Source: Chamaea fasciata
Taxonomy: Eukaryota > Chordata > Aves > Passeriformes > Sylviidae
DNA: 64,000 nucleotides
Assembly: GCA_029207755.1 (NCBI GenBank)
Contig: JARCOQ010000005.1
Span: 65,359,414-65,423,413, forward strand
Direction of reading: 5' to 3'
Shown one piece after another: positions 39,520-50,100 of the stretch (positions are counted from its first letter, which is position 1; the number at the start of each line of letters is the position of its first letter). Made by a program: the position numbers and the translations under genes. The notes under the pieces were generated by a model that searched no databases, was not told the DNA's origin, and worked only from the letters and a program-made list of their open reading frames with translations.

Positions 39520-41588
39520 CTGGGTATTGTCTTATTTTTTGACAGGGCCAGGACTCAGTTTAAGATTTCCTTTCTGCCATTTGACAATGGCGATCCCATT
39601 TCTGTGCTGGCACTGAGGGAGCTCCTTGCATTGGAGCAGGCTACAAGGTCAGGCAGCAGCCAGGGCACAGCCAGTTCTGCTGCCAGCAGTGGCAGCCCTG
39701 CCTTGTCTCTGTGCCAGCCCTAAGAGCAGGTCCACACCAGAGCCCTAGAAAAGCCAGAAGTACCAGAAAAGACGAGTTGTAGGGACACTGCAGGGGGAGG
39801 ACCCTTAGGAAAGGCAGAGGAGCTAGTAGAAAGGGCTGTGTGGTGGGGACAGCAGTGTTGTCTGTACAAGACATGTCTCTGGAAAAAGCAGGTGTACGGT
39901 GAGCTGCAAAGCACGACAGTAACAGGGCACAGGCCTTTGGGAGAACTGTGTTTAGAAGTCCAAGCTCATGGGAGGGTGGAAGTTGCAGCATATGTTCTGA
40001 TTTGAGAGTGTTTCCAGTGACGGTAATTCCTTTGGAATGTGGCTATGGAAGGGGCAGTGTCACCTCACTACCACCTGCGGTCCAGACAAGCCTGCTGGGC
40101 TGGGGGAGACTCTAATAGCTGCCCCTGGTAAAACCTGCCTCTGGTTGCAGGGTAGGTAATTTCCATGCACTGAGGGAATCTCCCTGCAGCTGAGAAGGAT
40201 GAGCCACCATCACTTAAGCTGTTTTTTTCAGGTTTGAGAAAGACACAGAAGGATCACCCACCCTTTCAAGCTGGAAAAGGCAGAATGGCCCCAAGCCCTC
40301 CCACCAGCATAGCAGAGAAGTTTTTGAGAATGTGGCTGTTTGGAATTTTTTTAATAAAATGGGTTTTTTTCTTCAAATATTTGTAACTGAAAAAATAATT
40401 CAATTTAAAGATCCATTCTCTCCCCCATTAACTTGTCACTTTTATACTTTTCCAGTTGAATACTTGCTCTGGATCTGATGCCCCAACACCATCCAACTCT
40501 GATGGTGCTGATCACCCCTCATCATTGGCTGCATAGTGGAAGGGAGAGTGCGTGCTAGTCAAATACACATTACAAACAAGTAGTGGTTACAGCAGAAAGA
40601 TTCAGGATTACATTCAAGGTAGAGGCAGAACATCAGACTTCGGTTTTCCCAATGGGTGCAAAGATGTATGTCCAGGGGAATACCTCTTCCAACAAAGAAT
40701 GATTGAACTATTATTCAAAGAAATAATAGTAAGAAAGCAGAGAACTGGGCAAGCCTGCTCTGGGCACTGCTTAGGGAAAAGACTTTCTAACATTTCTGGG
40801 GCTGAGGCACCACCTTCCCCTGTGCCCACAGGCACAGGGTTATCACTCACTCTCCTGGCAGAAGCCCCTTGTGTGGAGGGGCTCCCAGAAGTCAGCTGGG
40901 CTCCTCAGGACACGAGGCTTTTGGTTCTATATCCTCTGGGCTTCTTGAAGCTCTTCAGCCAATGCAAGTATGTTAGGCAAAATTAAATTCAAAACTAAAT
41001 TCAGTTTCATACCTGATGGTGGATGGGTGAAGGTGAAAGGGAGCAGCTGCGAGCTCAGCCTTTCACCGGCAACCTCTGGGGAAGGGCTACACTGGTATCA
41101 GGCATTGGCATCTCTCTGCCAATGACTCGAGTACCTGGCTCAGGGCAAGGAACCAGGGCTAGGTCAGGCCAGGACTGTAGCTGGAGTGCTCCCACCTTCC
41201 TCTAGGAGCTCATTGCACTTCATTGATAATTTCCTTCTTAACAGCTGAAGATTTGTAATTATTTGTACAAAAGAAATCATATAGCTGTTTGTTTGGGTGT
41301 TTTTGTTGTTTTTTTTCTTGTGGGGGCTACTGCAGCTGTGGGCTGAAGAACCTGTTTCTGCTTGAGTCTGACAAACAGGCAGCTTTACATTTTCCCATTA
41401 GCATTTCGGAGATCCTCCCACTCCCCCCATACTTTTACCCCTTAGAAACTCCTTGCCCCCGCTGCCCTAGAAGAGCTGGTGAAAGCTCTGAAAGCTAAGT
41501 ACTCTCTGCTCCCAGTGAACACCTGGGCTGCACCAGGAGAGAATTCAGGGAGGGCTCAGGAGGATAAAGGGGGTGCACACCAGTCTCT
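39520..41588. other. Region between convergent genes SGSM3 and MRTFA
   Basis: No credible coding exon is seen on either strand. It holds a + strand AATAAA at 40353 and a - strand AATAAA (tttatt) at 39475-39480. The 3' ends of the two genes may approach or overlap here. Confidence 0.5.
40353..40358 (+). terminator. SGSM3: Possible distal + strand polyadenylation signal
   Basis: AATAAA in ttaataaaatggg, followed by a T-rich tract. It lies about 0.85 kb past the proximal signal in the region between the convergent genes. There is no direct evidence that SGSM3 extends here. Confidence 0.3.
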
Positions 41589-41594
41589 TTTATT
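41589..41594 (-). terminator. MRTFA: Candidate MRTFA polyadenylation signal
   Basis: Reverse-strand AATAAA, the first canonical one downstream of the MRTFA stop. It would give a 3' UTR of about 2.1 kb. A weaker AGTAAA at 42518-42523 would give about 1.2 kb. Confidence 0.35.
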
Positions 41595-43690
41595 CTGATT
41601 TTTAGGATGTCACACTGTAGCTCAAGGAATAGAAAGCCTGTGGGGAAGGGGGAGGGGTGTCTTGTCCTCCCCAACCCAGACACTGAGAGAGGCAGATAAG
41701 AGAGAACTTGCTTACAGCTCAGGGCCAGAGGAGAGAGGAGGGGACAGAAAGGAAGCTGCCAGCAGGCTCCCCCTGCAAATGATAAAGAAAGTGGCTCCCC
41801 ATGCAGTTAACAAGCAAAGGGCTCAGGAAAGCAGGAGTATCTCCCAGCTGCAAAAAGGCACAACACCACCCAGCTGCAAGTTCAGTAGCTGAGGGATAGC
41901 ATTGTGCAGGGTTGGTATTCACCTGCCTCACCACGGACCACAGGTACCAGCACTCCTGTGGCACAGCCTCACCCTGGGAAGAGGACCAGGTACTAAAGTT
42001 GCAAGGGAAGCAGCACAAGGCTCACAGCTACCACTCCCCAGCAGGAAGCTCTGAGGCCCAGCATAGGGGAAAGGTGGGGACAGCATCCTCAAAGAGATAC
42101 TGAGAAGGATGGCAGTTGATCCTTTCATTGCCTGAGCAGGTCAGTACCTTCAGTCTGCAGGACTTCAGAAGCCACAGCTTCCTCCGCCCCACTCAGCACA
42201 AGCAGCCTGGACCCAGCTCAGGGCCAAAGCAGGGACAGCCTTGCGGTAAGGTGGCCATATCCACGTAAGCCATGTCCCACCTGCTCAGTATGGCTGTGAG
42301 TTACTACTGACACAGGAATTCTAAAGTAACGAGAGTAACAGCAAAAGAGTGAGCCACAGGTCTGGTGTTCCACCCCAGAGCCTTGTCCAAGGTGTAGCAT
42401 CATCATGGCTCTGAGGTCCTGGGGGCTTGTCCACCCACTCCTCAGTCTGCAGTTCCACCAAGGCACCACCCTGGGGCCCTACAGGGACACAGGACACCAG
42501 CTCAAAGTAAGCAGGCATTTACTTTGGCCTTTTACCCTGTAGGACTGGAGGGAGGGAAGAGCAGAGGTCAGCTGCCCAATACTTGCTTTAAGGCTCCTCC
42601 CCAGAAAGGGGCCCTCACAGTCACTGAGCCAGGACCTGTGCTGTGTCACACAACACCACTCTTGCAGTCCCACTTCCCCTTCCTTGGCTACAGGGTCCAA
42701 CATCCAGCCCCAGCTGCTGCTTTCCACTGGGGCATGTGCTACAGTGAGGCACCAACACACCGAAGATAGGAGACAGATTGCACATAGCCCGCAGTGATAT
42801 GTTACTGATTGCCACCTGTGCCCCTCACCCGCTCCCAGGACACACAGGCGCTTTCATATCCCTGCCCAGGCTGACTGCCCTGCTCACCTGGGGATGTCAT
42901 GAGTGCCGTGGGAGCTGGGGGCAATGGGCTGTGCCTGGCAGTAGTTTTAACATGCAAGGACCTGATTTTGGCACCTTAGAAAACTGTTTTGCAGCCCGAA
43001 GTGAGTGAAGCAAGCAGGCAGGCTGGCAGGCCTCTGCCAAGCTCAGTGATATTTGGGAAACCAGGTTGGTGGGGAGCCCTGGTTCCCCCCTGGCTATGTT
43101 TAGCGAAAGTGCCTGTTCTGCCCAGTTCCCCTCAGCCCTGCAGCAGATCAGACCCTCCCCTGACAGATGGCAGGTGGTGAGGAGGGCAGCTGCTCTGGCC
43201 CCCAGACAGCCCTCCTGCCTTTGTGTCCTGCTCCAGAGGTAGAATCTCCTTCCACAACTGTTAAGACCGACGGTGCTGGGGCAGCATAGCTCCCTGTATC
43301 CACCAATCCCAGGAAGGTGCAGAGTGCTGCTTCTGGCAACAGCTCAGGCAGCATTGTGCTCTGTCCCACGTGAGGTAACAATGGGCTGCCATTGCTCCTG
43401 CCTGGAGGAACAGGGGCTTCTGGCTCTGCTCTCACCCTGGCTGGGCCAGGCTGTGTGGAGTGGGCAGGAGGCCACCAGCCTCACAGCTCCTCCTGCCTCT
43501 TGTCCCCCCCGCAGCCATTCTCCCTGCTCTGGCCTGGCCCACTGCCAGCTTCATGCAGGAAGGACACTGTTACAGGAGTAGTACAAATACTAGGAGTTCT
43601 TTCTTTTTTCTTTTTTTTGGTTGACTGGCCTCTTCCCTCTCCATGCCTGTGCCCTCCCACTCCCATTCCCTTCAGTCTCTGTTCACAAAA
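41595..43690 (-). other. MRTFA: Probable MRTFA 3' untranslated region
   Basis: Sequence directly 3' of the stop codon, without splice-supported coding exons. A T-rich/TC tract at 43594-43620 lies about 70-100 bases downstream of the stop. The left limit depends on which polyadenylation signal is used. Confidence 0.45.
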
Positions 43691-44190
43691 TTACAAGCAA
43701 GAATCCCAGTGCAGATGCAGATCATGTCCATCCAGAAAGTCTGTAGAAAAGAGGCTGGGAGCCATGGTGCTCAGGGGAGCCAGGCTCATGACAGAACCCC
43801 CTGGCAGCTCCAGCCAGTCCATGCTGTCCAAGTTAGCCTCAGCCAGATCCAGGGCTATGCCCCCAGACGGCTCGTGAGTGAAGTGCAATTCTGAGGTGTC
43901 CATAGGTGAAGGCGGGTGGTCGAGGATGGCCGAGCTGCTCAGCATCTCACTGTGGAGGTCATCAATGAGGGACAGGGGCTCCGGCCCATCGTGGCCTGCC
44001 GTCAGCAGTGGGAGGCCAGTGCTGCTTTCCAGGAAGTCCTCCAGCCTGCCCACGGGCACCGGCTGCCCCAAGGACACCAGCACTGCCAGCTCGGAGGAGT
44101 GGTGGCTGCTGGGCGACGGAGAACAGGCCGGGACTACAGGTGGTTCTTTCCCAGCTGGGGATGACTGATCCTTGAAGTCAGCAGAAATCT
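43691..44190 (-). CDS. MRTFA: MRTFA last coding exon, C-terminal activation domain
   Basis: Starts at acceptor tttacag (44191-44197), not at the upstream ATG near 44371, which is intronic. It reads EISADFKDQSSPAGKEPPVV.. then GRLEDFLESSTGLPLLTAGH, LSLIDDLHSEML, HPPSPMDTSELHF and ends SLFSTDFLDGHD..DSCL with TAA at 43693-43691. Repeated acidic-hydrophobic motifs make up the transactivation domain. Confidence 0.97.
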
Positions 44191-47100
44191 CTGTAAAGGG
44201 AACAAATAGGCCAGGTAAAGAAAAGTCTGTCTGAACACCAGAACGATCCCTCCCACCCACCAGGGCCACAGACACCCCCCAGACTAAGCTATCAGCTGGG
44301 ATGAGGAAACATTCTGTGCCTGTGCTTGCCTCGCTACAGGGAGTTTTCAGCCCACCTCCATGAAATTCCATCTCTGTCCAGTATCTCAGAAGCTATGTGC
44401 CTGAATCTGATGCAGCAGAGCCAACAAGAATCACAGAATCATATTAAGGTCTGATTGACATCGCCCTCAGTGCCTTAATGACTACTGCCAGTGCTAAAGG
44501 CACTGGAAAGGACACCAGAGAAAAGAGTAGGGCCATGACAGACTCTCCCCTCAGTGCTCTACAATCTCCAGACTCAGACCCAAGGACCATGGGAAATGCT
44601 GGCTTTGTCTTCTTACCTCCACTTTTGATGAGGATATCAAACAGGTCGTCCATCTGCTGGCTGGAACAGCCATTCTCCTGGGAAGAGCAAGTGCAGGATT
44701 AGCTTCCTATTTACCAGGGGAACTTCCACATCCAGCAACCCCTTTGGCTGCTGGCTCTCCTCCCTTGCCCGAGGAACGGGGCTGTTTTCTAGGAAGAATG
44801 AGCACACCACGACATGGCACCAGACTCCTCTGTAACCCAGGGAAAGTATGGTCAGCAATGGCAATGAATGGCTTGGGATTTTTTACCTGTGATTTAGGGT
44901 CTGACCCAAACCCTCCAGAGGAAGTTCAACAAGGAAGGTGCAGTTGTGTCTCCATTCCCTATCATTAGCCCACATCAAGAAACTAAGTAGATTTACAATG
45001 GCAACTTTTTGTCTGCTCTCCAAGGAAACCAGGGAGAATAACTGCTCTCACCTGGGCCTTTGGCTGTTGCTTCATGGCCTCTTCATAGCCTGGTGGTGGC
45101 TCTTCCATTGGGACTGAGGGAACCAGAAGAGGAGGTGGAGGAGTTCCAAAAAGCGGTGTGTGCTGTTGCTGCTCCAGGTCCATCTGGGAGGGGGAAGGGG
45201 CAGCAGGAGAGCAAGGCTGTGATGAGGACTGTTTAGAATGAAGGAAGAAGAGGGAATGAATGCAAATAGGGAAAAAGTCTACATTGACTCCTGTCTCACA
45301 GCTGCTTTGAGAGACCATCACCTCTCCCTGTGAGCACTGCACAGCACTCTGCACTGCTCTGCCCATAGCAGCCTGCCTCCTTCCCTGGACCCTGTGCATG
45401 TGAAGGTTCTGGCTTTTTTCCCTGCCATGGTCAGGATTAATACACGGGAAATGTAGGCTTCGAGTTCAGTCTTGGATGTTTATTATTTCTTATCTATTTA
45501 CAGACTCATGAGCTGTGAGCTCTAACTACCAAGTTAGGGAAACAAGGTAAAATGAAGTGCCTCTAACTCTTTCCAAGTTTAAGCAATAATTACCCAATAA
45601 TGAAGTGACACCTATATTATTTATACTTTTGACCCAGTAATGACCACCCAAGGCCTGCAATGCAGACCTTTTTCACCCAATTACAGAAAACCACCCAAAT
45701 CCATGAAGAAGAAGGAAGAAGAAGGTGAAGAAGGACTTAGACAACACCCAAAATCCTCCATCTTAACTCACATGTATTACTATATACTAAAACACCAAAT
45801 TCTCAATTTCCAGAATTCCAACATCTCCCCCTCTTCTTTGAACCATGAAGACTGCTTTGATCGCTTTGTTTTTCTTGACTTACCACTGCCTAGAGTGGTA
45901 GAAAGAAATGTCCATGACCAAATATTGATCTTTTCTTGTATAGCTTAATTTGGCACAAAAAAAATCATGTTTACAGAATCAGAGATGTCCAATTCTTCAG
46001 GTTCAAAAGATGCCTTGGGAAGGTGAGGAATTCACTAGTCTCATGCATCTGTTGGCATGCTAATTAAACAAGTGGAAAGTGTCTTTTCTAGGATTGTACA
46101 GGAAAGACATATGATTTCTAAATCTGATGCATTGGCTAAAGCCTTAGGTTGTCTAACTGGCAAATTTGCATTACTAAAAGCAAGCATATTACTAAAAGCA
46201 AGCAAGCAAAAAGCATAAGCATAACATTCAATAGAACCCCATACTTCCCTTAAACTATCATCTAACAAAGGAATTCTACAATACTACTGATCCCCAAGCA
46301 TTGGTCTTTGGTTGATTGAGAGGTAAGGTTGCATAGCTGAAAGCAAACAAAACAAGATATGAACATGATACCTGATTTAACTTCATGTTTTTTCTTTGTT
46401 TTTTTTTTTTTAATATAAGGCATTTTCTTTTTTGTTCTTAATTTCCAAACAAATGTTTTAGCATGTGCACTATGCCCTGGGTGCAGGGAAAGAAAACAAA
46501 TTTCCCCTCCAACTCACAGCTGGAAATCTTTAGCTGATTTATCCAATGCTAAAGCAGACACACCACAAACCACCTCCTCACTTCGCCTAGATGGGGAGAG
46601 CCTCATCTGTCCAAGCAGGGGATTCCTGCCACACTTTGGAGAGAAAGGGCACTTCCCTTGTGTGTTCAGCCTACTCTGTACAGTATACCCAGGGCCTGTC
46701 TTCTACCCACCTCCCTCTGCAGTGCCTGCTTTGGGGTCACAAGCTAGCTTCACTTAGCAGCAAGTTTAACAGCCTGATGGTGGGTGGAGAGCACCGGAGC
46801 ACTCAGCAGCACCAGAGCTCCAAAGGAAATCCCAAGTGTTGCAGGAAGTGGTGCCCATGACTCAGCTTTACCAGATGAATTAGCACATAACTGACCATAA
46901 GAACAGCTGAAACGAGGATCAGGCCTTTTCCTCTTACAGCAGCTACACATGACCCACACAGAAACTTGCTCCCCTGGAGCAGCAAACCCTGGGCAGCAGC
47001 TGAATGCTACTTCCAACACATGTACATATTGATGCCCTTGCCCATCCTGTTTTCCCTGGAAAGCTGCTCATCTGTTCTGTGCCCCACAGGTAGAGGAGCA

Positions 47101-50100
47101 ACCCCAGACCAGCTCTGCTGGGGTCCACTCTTCCTGAGAAGGGCTGGAAACCATGGCTGTGGCACAGGCCACTGGGACATGCTGGGAGGGTACCTTTTTT
47201 GACACACTGAGTGGGCTAGTTTTGCCAGAAGCACCAATTTTCAGGGGCTTATGGAAACCATTGAGGAAGAAAGGCTGCAGGTTTGGAGGTGCTGAGAAAG
47301 ACAACATGGTATAGGCCAGCTGCCCGGTGACCACCTGCAGACCTGGCTTCTGACGCCACAGGAAGGCAAAAGGATTGGAAGAGTCAGTACAGATGCCTCT
47401 GAAGCAAAAAGGCTAAGGAACTCCAAGGAAAAAGGTGTCCTCATTTACCTTCTGCACTTCCTCCAAGGTCTCAAAGTAAACTAAGGCTCTGACCCTTTGC
47501 AAAGCAGGTATCTCACTCTAAATGTACTAGAAATTACTTCTGTCTTCCAGGAACTTTCCCTTTCCAAGAACTGATTCAGAAATGATCCTCCAAGCTCTAA
47601 GAACTCCTCATAATCTTTCTGTATCTTATCTTAATTACTGGTTAGAGAGACAGTTAAGCAGGCTAGAAAGGGAAATGTACAGCCAGCACCTGGAGAGGGT
47701 TAAAGGCAGAGGTGCTCTCTTTCCTGAAGCAGTATAGCCCTTCACAAAGCTGTGATTAACTGGCATGCTCAGAGCAGGGGAATGGAAATGACAGCATGCT
47801 CAGCAGTACTAGAGACTAAAAGGTCACAGCCCTTCTACCCCTCTGACTTCACATGCCCCTTCAGCAGCAGCCACACCACCCACACCACCCTCTCTCTATG
47901 CAGCAGCCACCTTCTCTGTTCAGCAGCACCCCTTCAAGAATCTGGGACACCCCTGTCAATCAAGGCTACCCACTCCGGCCCCTCATTGGTTTTAATCCAC
48001 AGACAATACCCACTGATATGTGGTATGTTTGTACCCACTGCCTGTGGGTACAAACCCTGGCAGCAGGCAAACAAAACGAAGGGAGAAAAGTGAGCAGGCA
48101 GTGCGCTACCTTAGATTGGTTTGGTCCTCTGGGCTGCTGCTGCGTGGGCTGCTGAGGGGTGTTTGCAGGTACCTGACACGGCAGTTGGTTGCAAGTTTTA
48201 GCAGGTGATGATTGTACGCTCTGGAAAGAAAAGGATGTCCATAACAGGTCATTCTGCAGACATGACATGGACACAAGGCTTAGGTTACTCACAGCATTTT
48301 TAAGTTTGTTTTTTACCCACTCTTTATTCTTTATGAAATTCAATCCTTCTCTTTTCCTGAGCAGAGCAATCAGATTGGATGCAATTGAGAGTCCTAAGAG
48401 AGGAGGTAGTACCAGCCTAAATCCCTGGGCCACCCATGATACATCTCAAGGACTGCCTGATCTGACACAGGAATTGTGCCCTTGTGGAGCAGCAATGGAG
48501 TTCAGGTGAGATACTCCGGGGTTTCAAGGTTGACACTGGATGCTGATGTTTAGACAGCTGCTGACATCTCACCTGCTATGCAGCAAACGTAGCCTGCTCA
48601 GTGCCTGTCACTGATGGCAAGATGCTGCCACTTGCTCTGCAGAAAATGCAGAAATGTATCAGCGGAGAATGAAAATTATCTTTGATGTCATGGAAGGTGC
48701 TGGGGCCTGACTTATGCCATCAAACTTGGGCATATTTATCCTTTCTTGGAAGGAACACTTGGAACAATTCTGTTAAGTGCTGAGCTCATGCCAGCAGGGG
48801 AATAGTAAATCATCTCTAAGGAAAGACTCTGTTAACACTGAAATACTGACACATTAAAACAAAGAGCAGCCATAAAACAGTCTGCTCCCAGGGTCTGATT
48901 TCAGCTCTTGGTAGATAAGATGACCCATCTATCACTCCAACTATGATCTCTACAGTTAAGGACGAGAGGTGAAATACACTCTGCCATTTTACTACCACAG
49001 GCATAGTTGTTCTTTTAAAAATTAGTGAACTGTGGAGGCAAACCCTTGTTGTTCAAGCCCGAGGTCCTGCCTGACAAAAGGCAGAACCATGTGTTTGGAA
49101 GAATGCTGAACAGCCTATGATGTACAGAGCCATTTGTGCATTGCTGTACACAGCTCATCATTGTCTAATTCCAGTCTTTTTGCCGAAGATCTGCTTACAC
49201 TGCTCTGTTTTACAAAGCCACAATCTACCAACCACTGCAGTGAGCAACTCTGCCCTTCCAGTATTTACTGCACTAAATTTCCACCCTATTAAGTCATTCT
49301 ATGGTAACCAGAGTGGGACAAGGAGAGAGGAAACCAACTGCCTACAGCAGTGATGGGATCTGACGCTTGCCTACCTGCAAGGGTGGGCAGCTGCTCCCTG
49401 CCATCCCATGGGGAGAGAGGCCCTGCCTCTCGACGCTCTGCTTGGTCACAGTGAGGACGATGTGGGTCCCTGTGGAGTCAGTGATGAGGGTGGGGGGAGG
49501 GGTGCCCTTGATGAGGTCGCTCAGGACACTCCCTTGCTGGCCAAGAAAAAGCCGCGGGCTGTGGGACTGGTATGGCGGCTCTGCTTCTGTGGCTGGCACC
49601 TCCTGCTTCACCATCACGGCTTTCTTTGGCACTGAGCTTGGATTCGAAGTGTCCATTCGGCTAGCAGTTGGTGCAGGGTTGAATTCGTTTGTTTGGCCAC
49701 TGGATTGCTTCGCAAACTGGCAACTCCGGAAACCATTTTCACTCTTGACCTGGGTTCCAAATGCTCCTGGTTTGGAGGCGAGGGCTGTTCTTTCTCCTGC
49801 AGCTGTTGGGGCTGGCTGTGACTGCTGAGAGCGCTTCTCCTGCTCCAGCTGTAGCCTAAGCATCTCCACCAGCTGTTGTTTCTGTTTCAGCATACGGGTG
49901 AGTTCCTCAATCTGCTTGTCCTTCTCCTGCAGCATCCGGTCTTTGTCCCTAACTTCTGCATCTCTGCTGTTACCAGCACTACATTGCTCTGACCTGGGTG
50001 CCACATTTATGCTGCAGGAGGCAGACTTAGAGCTTTCTTCCTTCACCAAGAACTGCACTGGAGACGTCTGCAAGGTGAGCTGGGTCAGAGGTGAAGTCAC

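Larger units (their letters stand above)
45229..48109 (-). other. MRTFA: MRTFA intron containing an LTR
   Basis: Apart from the LTR at 45393-45823 and its polypurine tract, it holds a duplicated 18-base unit (attactaaaagcaagca twice, about 46169-46204), a T run near 46401-46413, and the perfect hairpin at 48027-48055. No independent gene is seen; a His/Pro/Gln-rich + strand frame at 47853-48155 looks accidental. Confidence 0.6.

Noticed and set aside
41023..43400. Several 60-100 codon frames on both strands in the MRTFA 3' region
   Set aside because: No domains, no conserved splice structure, and conflicting frames on both strands; consistent with GC-leaning untranslated DNA.
44191..44371. 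Upstream extension of the last MRTFA exon to an ATG at 44371
   Set aside because: This part is intron. The acceptor at 44191 and the codon shared with 44617 give the conserved SG-EISADFK junction.
44411..44480. Possible small CR1 piece (aatcacagaatcatattaagg)
   Set aside because: Only about 20 bases resemble an inverted CR1 end; too short to support.
47853..48155. His/Pro/Gln-rich + strand frame
   Set aside because: It lies antisense within MRTFA and overlaps the 37-codon exon. Composition comes from a CCA/CAG-rich patch; no homolog recognised.
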